From Verrucomicrobiota bacterium (GTDB lineage Bacteria > Verrucomicrobiota > Kiritimatiellia > SS1-B-03-39 > UBA6053): 64,000 nucleotides of DNA. The notes under the pieces are model-generated. The model saw nothing but the letters and a program-made list of their open reading frames with translations, was not told the origin of the DNA and ran no database searches. The stretch spans positions 33,080 through 97,079 of the forward strand of contig JAFIGC010000003.1 of assembly GCA_020831635.1 (NCBI GenBank), given 5' to 3'. Both the position numbers and the translations under genes were made by a program. Below are positions 8,909 through 17,206 of this stretch, piece after piece; positions within the stretch are counted from its first letter, which is position 1, and the number at the start of each line of letters is the position of its first letter.

Positions 8909-9637
8909 TTAAATCACACCGTATCGACGACTGACCTCGGGCCAGTTGACCAACTTCCACCAATTTGAGATGTAGTCCCCCCGTCGGTTTTGGTAGTGGA
9001 GATAGTAGGCATGTTCCCAAACATCCAGTCCCAGGATCGGGGTCCCGATCAGGTCATCCGGCACCAGCCCCTTCATGAGCGGGTTGTCTTGGTTGGGGGT
9101 GGACCCGACCACCAAACTGCCGTCGGGGCGGGCGACCAGCCAGGCCCAGCCACTTCCGAATCGCGTGGCCCCGGCCTCGGAAAACGCTTCCGAAAATGCG
9201 GCGAATGATCCGAAATCGGCATTGATGCGCGCGGCGAGGTTTCCGGCGGGCGTCCCGCCGCCACCTTGCCCCGGCGGGGCCATGATTTTCCAAAACAGGT
9301 CGTGATTCCAATGCCCGCCCCCGTTGTTGCGCACCGTGGTTTGCAGGTCCTCGGGAAGCGAGGGAATGTCCGCGAGCACTTCCTCCACGGATGTCGCCCC
9401 GGGAAGGCGGTCCAAGGCGGATTGGAAGTTGTTGGCGTACCCGGCATGATGGCGGCCATGGTGGATTTCCATGGTTTTGCGGTCGATCGCTGGCTCCAGC
9501 GCGTCTTTTGCATAAGGAAGATCGGGGAGGGCCACCTTCATGGTCGCGCCGGCACGGGCGAAAATACGCGGGGCGGCGGTAGCGGCCACGCCCATCATGG
9601 CGGTGGTTTTCAATGCGGTTCTGCGGGTTATGTTCAT
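8909..9637 (-). CDS. Superoxide dismutase (Fe/Mn type) with Tat signal
   Basis: 242 residues. The start ATG at 9637 has AGGAGA before it and opens a twin-arginine signal ([16 protein letters not shown], cleavage after FARA), so the enzyme should be exported folded. The body is a complete Fe/Mn superoxide dismutase: [23 protein letters not shown] and [11 protein letters not shown] supply the three His and one Asp metal ligands. It converts superoxide to peroxide and oxygen outside the cytoplasm. The gene lies directly downstream of a Mn/Zn/Fe-type importer operon on the same strand, which fits metal supply for the enzyme. The metal (Mn or Fe) cannot be decided by eye. Confidence 0.92.
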   Translation of the reverse strand: MNITRRTALKTTAMMGVAATAAPRIFARAGATMKVALPDLPYAKDALEPAIDRKTMEIHHGRHHAGYANNFQSALDRLPGATSVEEVLADIPSLPEDLQTTVRNNGGGHWNHDLFWKIMAPPGQGGGGTPAGNLAARINADFGSFAAFSEAFSEAGATRFGSGWAWLVARPDGSLVVGSTPNQDNPLMKGLVPDDLIGTPILGLDVWEHAYYLHYQNRRGDYISNWWKLVNWPEVSRRYGVI

Positions 9638-9685
9638 GCAGGGGTCTCCTTGGGTTTCTTTCTGGGCTTCATTCGTAAATCTCGG

Positions 9686-9715
9686 ATAACATACGACCCG
9701 GAAACGGAATGTCAA
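9686..9715 (-). promoter_or_regulatory. Promoter of the superoxide dismutase gene
   Basis: On the minus strand a perfect -35 box TTGACA (9710-9715) is followed after 18 bases by TGTTAT (9686-9691). This places the start of transcription about 40 bases before the sod start codon and indicates the gene can be transcribed apart from the upstream importer operon. Confidence 0.5.
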
Positions 9716-9736
9716 AGACCGGATTCGGATGAACGC

Positions 9737-11077
9737 CTAATTTTCAGAGCCTTCCAGGGAAACCGTCTCTCCCCCTTCAAGCTCTTCGCCGGGAATCCGC
9801 CGACCGGAGGGGTCCACATGACTTTGGCGCAATTCTCCGGCCAGCCGTTCCCGCAGTGCCGGATCGGTGACATGCTCCAGCGCTTCGGCGGGGTCGTGCA
9901 GGTGGTCCGCCGCCGTGGCCGTATGTTCATGCAGCCACTCTTCCCACAGGCGATGACGCCGCAAAAATTCCGCCCCGGCCATGAAGCCCTTGTGGGTCAG
10001 CTCGATTTCCGAGGGTTTTCCGGTCACCAACCCCTTGCGGCGCAGACCGCGCAGGATGTTCCGGCGCATGACGGGCGAGACTCCGGGTTGACGCAATTCG
10101 GGTCCGCCGGGCGCATCCAACTCGGCATGGCGGTACAGCGTGCCGAGCAGATCCTCCTCCAAAGTTCGCATCGCCAAGCGACGGCGGTGCACTCTTTGCC
10201 GCAACAAGCCGTGACGCGGCGCGAAAACCACCGACAGCAGAAATCCCAATCCGGCGGCCACGGCCATGCCCCCGCTGCTGGAGGTGTCGGCATAGCCCCA
10301 AAATCCGGGGATCACCATCGCTCCCGCATGACCTGCCACCGCAAACACCACCGACAGGCCCATCGCCAAAAGCAAGGTGGGCAGCAAGCGGTCGCTCAGC
10401 ATGCGCGCGCAGGCCGCGGGCACGATCAACATGGCGATCACGAGGATGCTGCCCACGATTTCGAAGCAATACACGGCGGTCACCGCCGTCATCACCATCA
10501 GCAAATAGTGCATGCGGTTTGCGGAGATGCCCACGGCGTCGGACAGGGCCGGATCAAAGGAGGAGATTTTCCATTCTTTGTAAAAGAGGGTCAAAAACAG
10601 CCCATTCATGACCAAGACGGCCATCAGCCGGGCCACGGGGGCGGGCACGCCGGGCATCCAGGGCAAATCCCCCGCCAAGGGCACGAGTTCCACCACCCCG
10701 AACAGTACGCAATCCAAATCCAAATCGACATTGCGTCCCACCCAATCCGAGTCCAACAACAAAAGTCCGGCCGCGAACATGAGCGTGAACACCACGCCCA
10801 TGGAGGCGCCCTCTTCCACTTCGCCCTCCCGGTGCAGCAGTTGGGTCAGCAACGCGGAAAGCACCCCCGCCAAAATGGCGCCCAACAACATCCAAAACCC
10901 TTCCCGGGCGTGCGCGAAAATAAACGCGAGAGCAATGCCGGGCAAGACCGCGTGGCTGATGGCATCCCCCATCATGCTCATGCGGCGCAAAACCAGAAAC
11001 GTCCCGGTAATCGCGCAAGCCATGCCCGCGAGGGCACCTGCGGCCACAATCCAAAAGTCGGTTGGGGTCCACATCAT
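9737..11077 (-). CDS. Metal ABC transporter permease fused to an MntR/DtxR-like domain (second permease)
   Basis: 446 residues. Residues 1-280 form an ABC-3 family permease (Mn/Zn/Fe, TroC/ZnuB type) with about eight membrane helices and the conserved LRRMSMMGDAISHAVLPGIAL. Residues 290-430 are a soluble domain like the iron/manganese repressors MntR/DtxR: a winged-helix-like segment (ILRGLRRKGLVTG, then ELTHKGF) and the metal-binding helices with RRHRLWEEWL and AEALEHV, which keep the His, Glu, Glu, His ligand pattern. The ATG at 11077 overlaps the stop of the first permease and has GGAGAAGG before it. The fusion suggests a metal sensor tethered to the channel. Confidence 0.85.
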   Translation of the reverse strand: MMWTPTDFWIVAAGALAGMACAITGTFLVLRRMSMMGDAISHAVLPGIALAFIFAHAREGFWMLLGAILAGVLSALLTQLLHREGEVEEGASMGVVFTLMFAAGLLLLDSDWVGRNVDLDLDCVLFGVVELVPLAGDLPWMPGVPAPVARLMAVLVMNGLFLTLFYKEWKISSFDPALSDAVGISANRMHYLLMVMTAVTAVYCFEIVGSILVIAMLIVPAACARMLSDRLLPTLLLAMGLSVVFAVAGHAGAMVIPGFWGYADTSSSGGMAVAAGLGFLLSVVFAPRHGLLRQRVHRRRLAMRTLEEDLLGTLYRHAELDAPGGPELRQPGVSPVMRRNILRGLRRKGLVTGKPSEIELTHKGFMAGAEFLRRHRLWEEWLHEHTATAADHLHDPAEALEHVTDPALRERLAGELRQSHVDPSGRRIPGEELEGGETVSLEGSEN

Positions 11078-12405
11078 ATGCCTTCTCCCCATGGAATGGG
11101 ATGCGGACTCATGGGCACGCCACGGTCGGTTTCTTTCAGAAGGCGCTCCAGTTCATCCACCACCGCCGGATCCAAGACGTGCTCGATGCGGTCCGCCCCC
11201 CGGTCCACTTGGGCGGGGGCGATTTCGGCGTAATGAATGAGGAACAGCTCCCACAAACGGTGGTTGCGCACCAACCGGGCCGCGCGCGGCCAGCCGTCAC
11301 GGGTCAAGCCCCAAGTGCCGTCGGGATGACGGTACACCCACCCCGACCATTTCATGTGCCACAGCATGATCCCCAATCGGAAGCGGGTCCAGCTCCGGGC
11401 CTTCAACAGGGTTTCGAAAGAAAGCCGGGCCCGCTCCAGGTTCGGGGTGACTCCCTTGTCCTCAAAGGCTTCGTAAAAAGTTCGCAACACGTGCTGTTTC
11501 CGAACCGTCCACCCCAATGCCTGATGGCGGACCACTTTGCCCAGCAAACCGCGGCGACGGCCGAAGAACATGCTGATCACAAAGAAAACGCCCTGACTCA
11601 ACACAATCACGGCCCCGGCGGGCAAATCCGCTTCGGAGGCGGAAATCATCGCCCCCACGAAGGCGCCCCCTCCCCCGAACAACCCGGAAAGCAGCAGGAG
11701 CCTCGACATCCGGTCCGTCCAGAAACGGGCCGCGGCAGGGGGAACCACCAAGAGGGCGATCATCAAAATCAAGCCCACCGCTTGGAGCCCGATCACCGTC
11801 ACCACCACCACCGCGCCCATGAGCAAGCCGTCCAAAAACGTCACCGGCCAGCCCTGACTTCCGGCAAAATCATCGTCGAAACAGAGTAAAATCCACTCCT
11901 TGTAAAAGACAAAGACCATGAGGATCACCAAAAGGGCGGACACGCTGATGAGTTGGGCGTCGGAGGCCAACATGGAGGCGGTTTTGCCAAAGATGAATCC
12001 TTTTAATCCCGAGGCGCCCCCCTGTTCCAGGGTTTGAATGATGCCCAGCAAGCAAATGCCAAAGCCGTAAAAGACACTCAGCACGATGCCCATGGCGGCA
12101 TCCTCGCGAATGCGCCCCACTTTTTGAATGGCCTGAATTGTCCACATCCCCAGGAGCCCGGCAATGAGCGCCCCCAGCAAAAGACCGGGCAGAAAACGCG
12201 GGGCAAACCCGAACGCGGGCTGCACGAGAAACGCCAGCGCGATCCCCGGCAAGGTCGCGTGGCTGGTGGCATCCGCCATGAGGGAACGACGGCGAAGCAG
12301 GAGAAAGACTCCGATCACCCCGGAACACACCCCCAGCAGGGTCACCCCCGTGAGCACCACCCGGGTGTTGTGGGAATCAAAGAGGTCTATGAATTCCGCG
12401 AGCAT
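11074..12405 (-). CDS. Metal ABC transporter permease fused to an MntR/DtxR-like domain (first permease)
   Basis: 443 residues. The N-terminal 285 residues are an ABC-3 family permease (LLLRRRSLMADATSHATLPGIAL and further helices through VVVTVIGLQAVGLILMIALL). The C-terminal 140 residues resemble the MntR/DtxR metal-binding and dimerisation region: NHRLWELFLIHYA and ADRIEHVLDP, with one Glu ligand replaced by Asp relative to its partner. The winged-helix part is more diverged than in the second permease. It follows the ATPase gene after two bases and overlaps the next permease by four. The two permeases probably form a heterodimer. Confidence 0.85.
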   Translation of the reverse strand: MLAEFIDLFDSHNTRVVLTGVTLLGVCSGVIGVFLLLRRRSLMADATSHATLPGIALAFLVQPAFGFAPRFLPGLLLGALIAGLLGMWTIQAIQKVGRIREDAAMGIVLSVFYGFGICLLGIIQTLEQGGASGLKGFIFGKTASMLASDAQLISVSALLVILMVFVFYKEWILLCFDDDFAGSQGWPVTFLDGLLMGAVVVVTVIGLQAVGLILMIALLVVPPAAARFWTDRMSRLLLLSGLFGGGGAFVGAMISASEADLPAGAVIVLSQGVFFVISMFFGRRRGLLGKVVRHQALGWTVRKQHVLRTFYEAFEDKGVTPNLERARLSFETLLKARSWTRFRLGIMLWHMKWSGWVYRHPDGTWGLTRDGWPRAARLVRNHRLWELFLIHYAEIAPAQVDRGADRIEHVLDPAVVDELERLLKETDRGVPMSPHPIPWGEGI

Positions 12406-12407
12406 GA

Positions 12408-13196
12408 TCAGATGTGCTCCAACGGTTCTCCCGGTTGATCCCTTCGGGCCAGGGCGTGGGTGGCCTGATCGAGCAGGGTCAAGCGCCCGCCATAGGTTTT
12501 TCGGAGATTCTCGTTGTTGAAAACCTCCGCCGTGGGTCCGGCGGCAACGACCCGGGTATTGATCAGCATGACTTGGTCAAAATACGCGGGCACGGTCTGC
12601 AAATCGTGATGCACCACCAGGATATTGCGCCCCTGGCTTCGGAGGCTGCGCAGCATTTCGATGATCGCGTGCTCCGTGGCCGCGTCCACGCCGGCAAAGG
12701 GTTCGTCCATAAAATACAAATCCGCATCCTGCACCAATGCCCGGGCAAGAAACACCCGTTGTTGCTGACCGCCGGAGAGCTGACGAATCTGACGGTGCGC
12801 GAAATCGGCCATCCCCACCTGCTCCAAGGCCTCCATGGCCTTCAGTTTATGGTCGCGCCGCACCCGGCGCAGCCAGCCGATGCGCCCGTACAGCCCCATG
12901 CAGACCACATCCAGCGCGTCCACCGGAAAATCCCAATCCACGGTTTCCCGCTGTGGCACATACCCCACGCGTTCCCGCACGGTTTCATAGGGCTGACCAA
13001 AAAAGAGCACCCGCCCCGACGCCTTGGGAATCAACCCCAAACAGGCCTTGATCAAAGTGCTTTTGCCAGCTCCATTGGGGCCGAGAATGCCAGTGAGACT
13101 GCCCGGATTCGCGGAAAAATCAATATCCCACAACACCGGTTTCCGGTGATAGGCCACCGTCAGGTCATCAATGCGCAACGGAGACACCGCGCTCAA
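12408..13196 (-). CDS. Metal ABC transporter ATP-binding protein
   Basis: 262 residues with all ABC ATPase motifs: Walker A GPNGAGKST near residue 40, Q-loop VPQRE, signature LSGGQQQRV near residue 140, Walker B DLYFMDEP and the switch His in VHHDLQ. It belongs to the ZnuC/TroB/MntB group and powers the two permeases. The start is a TTG at 13196 that overlaps the stop of the substrate-binding gene (TTGA) with GAGGAG five bases upstream; a GTG nine bases later is a possible alternative. Confidence 0.92.
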   Translation of the reverse strand: MSAVSPLRIDDLTVAYHRKPVLWDIDFSANPGSLTGILGPNGAGKSTLIKACLGLIPKASGRVLFFGQPYETVRERVGYVPQRETVDWDFPVDALDVVCMGLYGRIGWLRRVRRDHKLKAMEALEQVGMADFAHRQIRQLSGGQQQRVFLARALVQDADLYFMDEPFAGVDAATEHAIIEMLRSLRSQGRNILVVHHDLQTVPAYFDQVMLINTRVVAAGPTAEVFNNENLRKTYGGRLTLLDQATHALARRDQPGEPLEHI

Positions 13197-14131
13197 AGCT
13201 CCTCCCCGCCCAAAGCATTCGCAATGGTCCGGGCATTGTGGCGGATCATGCCCGGATAGGTGCCTTCCGGGGTGCCGGGCGCCCCCATGGCATCCGAAAA
13301 CAATTCGCCACCGATCACCACCGCATGACCCCGACTCGCGGCCCCCTCCACCAAAGCCCGCACATTCCGATCCGCCACCGAAGATTCCACGAACACGGCC
13401 GGAATGTTTTGGGCCACGATCAGATCCACCAAGCGGTTCAAATGCCGCAATCCCGCTTCGGATTCGGTGCTAAGCCCCTGAATCCCCATCACCTCCACTT
13501 CGTAGCGACGCCCGAAATATCCAAAGGCATCGTGCGCGGTAATCAAAATCCGGCTTTCCACGGGAATCGTGGCGATGATGTCCTGAATTTCCCGGTCCAG
13601 CGCCTCCAGTTGTGCCACCCATGCATCGTGATTCGTCGCGAAGGTTTCAGCCGACTCCGGCAACCACGCGGTCAACTGATCGCGCACATGACCGGAGATT
13701 TCGATCCACAGGGAAACATCCATCCAAAGGTGCGGGTCGATATTGCCATCCTCATCCAAGAGAAGGTGTTCCGAATCCAACTTTTCCCCCATGGCCGCAA
13801 CCTTGCGGTCCCGTTTCGCCAAACTCACAAAGGTGCCCTGCAAACGACCCTCCAAATGATGTCCCACGTAAAAAATCATATCCGCCCCCTGTATGCGGCG
13901 AACATCGGAGGCGGCGGGATGAAAGGAATGCGGATCCACCCCTTCCCCCATCAAACCCTCCACCCGCGCGGCGTCCCCGGCGATTTCGCGGACCACGTCC
14001 GTCAACATCCCCACCGTCACCAAAATGCGCGGACGATCATCGGGATCCACGGCATCCCCCCCACCACCGCAGGCGGAAAGCAGCAACAACACACAGAGCG
14101 AAAAAATAGATTGGATGGTTTGTTTTTTCAT
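13193..14131 (-). CDS. Metal ABC transporter substrate-binding lipoprotein (TroA/ZnuA family)
   Basis: 312 residues from the ATG at 14131. A lipoprotein signal ends in LLSAC, so the protein is anchored by lipid outside the inner membrane. It has the A-1 cluster metal-site residues: His in GVDPHSFHP, His in NIDPHLWMD, Glu in AVFVESSV and Asp in GGELFSDAMG, with the long linking helix in between. There is no long His-rich loop, which leans toward Mn or Fe over Zn, but this is not conclusive. It is the first gene of the four-gene importer operon, behind a promoter and palindromic operator. Confidence 0.9.
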   Translation of the reverse strand: MKKQTIQSIFSLCVLLLLSACGGGGDAVDPDDRPRILVTVGMLTDVVREIAGDAARVEGLMGEGVDPHSFHPAASDVRRIQGADMIFYVGHHLEGRLQGTFVSLAKRDRKVAAMGEKLDSEHLLLDEDGNIDPHLWMDVSLWIEISGHVRDQLTAWLPESAETFATNHDAWVAQLEALDREIQDIIATIPVESRILITAHDAFGYFGRRYEVEVMGIQGLSTESEAGLRHLNRLVDLIVAQNIPAVFVESSVADRNVRALVEGAASRGHAVVIGGELFSDAMGAPGTPEGTYPGMIRHNARTIANALGGEEL

Positions 14132-14144
14132 AGGCAAATCTTTT

Positions 14145-14162
14145 ACTTTGATTGTTCAAAGT
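14145..14162. promoter_or_regulatory. Perfect palindromic operator before the metal importer operon
   Basis: ACTTTGA-TTGT-TCAAAGT is a perfect 7-bp inverted repeat with a 4-base centre. It begins directly next to the putative -10 box of the importer promoter and ends 13 bases before the first start codon, so a bound protein would cover the transcription start. A metal-responsive repressor of the MntR, DtxR or Fur type is the natural candidate; the motif is not an exact match to a consensus I can name. Confidence 0.5.
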
Positions 14163-14190
14163 ACAATATCGATGAAAATAAATCCGTCAA
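14163..14190 (-). promoter_or_regulatory. Promoter of the metal importer operon
   Basis: On the minus strand TTGACG (14185-14190) and TATTGT (14163-14168) are 16 bases apart. The palindrome at 14145-14162 lies immediately downstream of the -10 box, the usual position for repression. Confidence 0.5.
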
Positions 14191-14220
14191 TCTATTTATA
14201 ATGAATCCTTGAGATATTTG

Positions 14221-14393
14221 CCTGAATCCGTGAGCTTTTTGCAAAGAAGGCGTGCAAGATCATGGAGCGAAAGGGTTTGTCGGGAACCGAGGCATACCCA
14301 TGCGGTCTGGGGAGTGTTCCCGACAACTCCTTGCAGCCCAATATATGGACGGGAGATTGTGCGAATTCAAAGCAAAGATCTCACGATTTCAGG
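14221..14393. repeat. Structured palindromic element, copy 1 (173 bp)
   Basis: Terminal inverted repeats: 14221-14242 (starts CCTGAATCCGTGAG) pairs with 14372-14393 (ends TTCAGG). An inner stem pairs 14278-14287 with 14316-14325, enclosing a small GCAT/ATGC hairpin. A second copy is at 35927-36088 and a solo left end at 34056-34077. No open frame of note lies inside. It is located between the importer promoter and the terminator of the ribosomal operon. Confidence 0.75.
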
Positions 14394-14399
14394 ATATAC

Positions 14400-14428
14400 A
14401 AAAAAAGCCCCGCATTTCAGCGGGGCTT
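14400..14428 (-). terminator. Rho-independent terminator of the rplV-rplQ operon
   Basis: On the minus strand a 7-bp stem GCCCCGC (14426-14420) / GCGGGGC (14413-14407) with a 6-base loop is followed by seven T. It lies 26 bases after the rplQ stop codon and closes the ribosomal cluster. Confidence 0.9.
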
Positions 14429-14453
14429 CTTCACGTCTTGCATGGGAAGATAA

Positions 14454-14843
14454 TTATTCGGCTTCGGTGGTGGCCGGGGGCGCCACGGTCACGTCCACCC
14501 ATTCCAAAATCGCCATTTCCGAGGCATCGCTGGAGCGTTTGCCTTTTTTGACGATGCGGGTGTAGCCGCCTTGGCGTTCCTCGAAGGCGGGAGCCACGGC
14601 GGTGAACAATTCGTGTACGCTGTCCTTGCTGCGCAGCTTGGAGATGGCCCGACGGCGGGCATGCAGGTCGCCACGCTTGCCCAAGGTGACCATTTTTTCC
14701 GCGAGAACGCGGGCGGCACGGGCTTTGGGAAGGGTGGTGGTGATTCGTTTTTCGTTGATCAACGAACACACCATATTGGCCAACATCGCCTCGCGGTGGG
14801 CGGAGTCACGGCCTAGTTTGACGGTCTTCTTACGATGACGCAT
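14454..14843 (-). CDS. rplQ: 50S ribosomal protein L17
   Basis: 129 residues starting MRHRKKTVKLGRDSAHREAM with the typical LINEKRITTTLPKA block, a full-length L17 with a short acidic Thr/Ala/Glu tail. L17 sits near the exit tunnel of the large subunit. It is the last gene of the cluster, 35 bases after rpoA, the usual order in bacteria, and is followed by a strong terminator. Confidence 0.97.
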   Translation of the reverse strand: MRHRKKTVKLGRDSAHREAMLANMVCSLINEKRITTTLPKARAARVLAEKMVTLGKRGDLHARRRAISKLRSKDSVHELFTAVAPAFEERQGGYTRIVKKGKRSSDASEMAILEWVDVTVAPPATTEAE

Positions 14844-14878
14844 GATGAAGTTCCTCTAAAAAGGGTTGCAGGTTAAAA

Positions 14879-15877
14879 TCAGTCCCGGCCTGCGGTGAGC
14901 AGTTCGGGGTCAAAGGTCATGCCCAACGACAAACCGTACTCCACGAGCTTGGCTTTGATTTCGTTCAGCGATTTCTTGCCGAAGTTGCGGTATTTGAGCA
15001 TTTCCGCTTCGGTCTTCATGCACAACTCGCCGACGGTGGTGATGTTGGCATTGTTGAGGCAGTTGGCCGCGCGGACGCTCAGTTCGATTTCGTTGACGGA
15101 AACGTTGAGCTTCTTGCGCAGGTCCTCGCGTTCCTGGTCGATTTGCTTTTCGCTCTGTTCGAACTCGACGAGATCCTTGTCGTAATTGACAAACACGTCC
15201 AAGTGGTGGCGGAGGATGGCGGCGGCCATGGTGAGGGCGTCGTCGGGGGTGACGCGTCCGTCGGTCCACACGTCCAAGCCAAGCTTGTCGTAGTCGGTGC
15301 GGCGGCCCACGCGGGTGGCTTCCACCCAGTAGTTCACCCGGGAGACCGGGGAGAACAGACAGTCGATGGGAATGATGCCAATGGGTTGATCGGGTTTTTT
15401 GTTCCAATCGGCGGGGCAATAGCCACGTCCCACTTTGATTTCGAGCTGGGCCACGAATTTTCCGCCCGTATCCAAGGTGGCAATGTGGTGATCGGGGTTG
15501 AGCACCTCGATGCTGCCGTCGGTGATGATGTCTCCGGCGGTCACTTCGCCCGGACCTTCCACCTTGATGGACACCATGCGGGGTTCGCGGGTGTAGGACT
15601 TAAGCAGAACCTTTTTCAGGTTGAGGACCACGTCGGTGACGTCTTCCACCATGCCTTCAATGGAGCAGAATTCGTGGGGAGCGCCCTCGAGTTTCATCGC
15701 CGAAATCGCGGCGCCTTCCAAAGAGGACAGCAGCACGCGGCGCAAAGAGTTCCCGATGGTGCGGCCGTAACCGGCTTCAAAGGGTTCGGCAAAATAACGG
15801 CCAAAGTTGGCCGTGCTTTCGGCGTCGTCCTTGACAACGCGCTTGGGCATTTCAAATCTTCCTAATCGAATCGCCAT
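14879..15877 (-). CDS. rpoA: DNA-directed RNA polymerase subunit alpha
   Basis: 332 residues. The N-terminal domain (ANFGRYFAEPFEAGYGRTIGNSLRRVLL) drives dimerisation and polymerase assembly; the C-terminal domain from about residue 255 (LSVRAANCLNNANITTVGEL, then KKSLNEIKAKL) contacts activators and UP elements. I start it at the ATG at 15877 with GGAG before it; a longer in-frame start upstream would add unrelated residues. It follows rpsK directly: rpsD, often found between them, is absent here. Confidence 0.97.
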   Translation of the reverse strand: MAIRLGRFEMPKRVVKDDAESTANFGRYFAEPFEAGYGRTIGNSLRRVLLSSLEGAAISAMKLEGAPHEFCSIEGMVEDVTDVVLNLKKVLLKSYTREPRMVSIKVEGPGEVTAGDIITDGSIEVLNPDHHIATLDTGGKFVAQLEIKVGRGYCPADWNKKPDQPIGIIPIDCLFSPVSRVNYWVEATRVGRRTDYDKLGLDVWTDGRVTPDDALTMAAAILRHHLDVFVNYDKDLVEFEQSEKQIDQEREDLRKKLNVSVNEIELSVRAANCLNNANITTVGELCMKTEAEMLKYRNFGKKSLNEIKAKLVEYGLSLGMTFDPELLTAGRD

Positions 15878-15934
15878 AAATGTATCTCCAAATTGAGTGG
15901 GGGGCAAAAATCAGTGGGCAAGCATCGCCGCGAA

Positions 15935-16627
15935 TTAGACGCGGCGACGTTTGCGGGGACGGCACCCGTTGTGGGGAACCGGGGTAACGTCTTTGATCGA
16001 AGTCACGGTGACGCCACAGCTTTGCACGGCGCGCACGGCGGATTCGCGTCCGGCGCCGGGGCCCTGAATGCGGACTTCGGCTTCCTTGAGACCGTGGGAC
16101 ATGGCGTTGCGGGTGGCTTCCTGGGCGACGACGGTTCCGGCATAGGCCGTACTTTTCCGCGAGCCTTTGAATCCGGCCCCACCGGCGGCACCCCAAGCAA
16201 TCACATTGCCGGAGAGATCGGTCACGCTGACAATGGTGTTGTTGAAGGTGGCCTTCACGTGCACGATGCCCGTGGTGACGTTTTTGGACTGCTTGGCCTT
16301 GCGGGCCTTGACAGGCGCCAAATCTTCGCCAAGCAATTCGGCTGCGGAGGGACGACGGACCTGTTCTTTTTCGGTCTCGGCGCCTTCCTTCGCGCCTTCC
16401 TTGGCCTCTTCCTTGGCTCCGGCTTCAGCCGCGGCTTTCTTGCCTTCGGCTTTGGGCGCATCTTTTTTGGCTTCGGCTTTGGGCTCGGCTTTTTTGGACG
16501 CCGCTTTGGGTTCGGCTTTCGGTGCTTCCACAGCCTCGGGAGCTGGCGTGGTCGCCGCTTCCGCAGTGGTTTTCACGTCATCCGCGGTTTCCGCGGGGGT
16601 GTCTTGATCTTTTTGGTCTTCCGACAT
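15935..16627 (-). CDS. rpsK: 30S ribosomal protein S11 with long low-complexity N-terminal extension
   Basis: 230 residues, about 100 more than the usual S11. The C-terminal 125 residues are a normal S11 ([31 protein letters not shown], and the C-terminal [15 protein letters not shown] that lines the mRNA path). Residues 1-105 are an Ala/Lys/Glu/Pro tract with repeated PKAE and [15 protein letters not shown] units, expected to be disordered. No alternative ATG sits at the beginning of the core, so the extension is probably translated. Its function is unknown. Confidence 0.93.
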   Translation of the reverse strand: MSEDQKDQDTPAETADDVKTTAEAATTPAPEAVEAPKAEPKAASKKAEPKAEAKKDAPKAEGKKAAAEAGAKEEAKEGAKEGAETEKEQVRRPSAAELLGEDLAPVKARKAKQSKNVTTGIVHVKATFNNTIVSVTDLSGNVIAWGAAGGAGFKGSRKSTAYAGTVVAQEATRNAMSHGLKEAEVRIQGPGAGRESAVRAVQSCGVTVTSIKDVTPVPHNGCRPRKRRRV

Positions 16628-16657
16628 GGGTGTGTTACCTTAACAAATGATAAAGGG

Positions 16658-17065
16658 TTATTTCTTCAACGCGGCCTTGGCGGCGGCGCGGGCTTCTTTG
16701 CCGCGAACCGAACCAATGGTGCGCTTGCCGCCCTTGCGGGTGCGGGCGTTGGTCTTGGTGCGTTGGCCGCGAACCGGCAGGCCACGACGGTGGCGCATGC
16801 CACGGTAGCTGCCAATGCTGATCAGACGGCGAATGTTGGACTGTGTTTCCCGGCGCAAATCGCCTTCCACGGTGTACTGCTCCTGCAGCAATCCCGCGAT
16901 CGCGGTGATTTGCTCGGAACTGAGATCGTCGGCACGCAAAGCGGGATCAATCCCCAGTTTGGTGATGATCTCTTCGGCGCGGGCGGGCCCGATGCCGTAT
17001 ATATAACGAAGTGAATACCCGATGCGTTTGCGACCGGGAATATCGATACCCATAATTCGTGGCAT
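16658..17065 (-). CDS. rpsM: 30S ribosomal protein S13
   Basis: 135 residues starting MPRIMGIDIPGRKRIGYSL at the ATG at 17065, with the helix-two-turn-helix region YIYGIGPARAEEI and the conserved GSYRGMRHRRGLPVRGQRTKTNARTRKG-type tail. The tail is about 15 residues longer than usual and rich in Lys/Ala. S13 contacts tRNA and the large subunit in the head of the small subunit. It lies between rpmJ and rpsK as expected. Confidence 0.96.
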   Translation of the reverse strand: MPRIMGIDIPGRKRIGYSLRYIYGIGPARAEEIITKLGIDPALRADDLSSEQITAIAGLLQEQYTVEGDLRRETQSNIRRLISIGSYRGMRHRRGLPVRGQRTKTNARTRKGGKRTIGSVRGKEARAAAKAALKK

Positions 17066-17082
17066 ATTCCTAAAACTCCTGA

Positions 17083-17196
17083 TTAACCTTGACGTTGTTT
17101 GTGACGGGGGTTGGTACAGATCACACGTACCACGCCTTTCCTGCGAATGACGCGACAGTTGATACACATTCTTTTGACAGAACTTCGTACTTTCAT
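17083..17196 (-). CDS. rpmJ: 50S ribosomal protein L36
   Basis: 37 residues starting [20 protein letters not shown] and ending KQRQG, the standard zinc-ribbon L36. The zinc ligands follow C-x2-C (CINC), a further Cys in VICTN and the final His in PRH. It lies 10 bases after infA and 17 bases before rpsM, the normal order. Confidence 0.95.
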   Translation of the reverse strand: MKVRSSVKRMCINCRVIRRKGVVRVICTNPRHKQRQG

Positions 17197-17206
17197 GATA
17201 TAAATC

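Noticed and set aside
9266..11233. A 655-codon plus-strand frame opposite sod and the permease gene
   Set aside because: It runs antisense through two well-identified genes and is His/Gly/Gln-rich as expected for a shadow frame.
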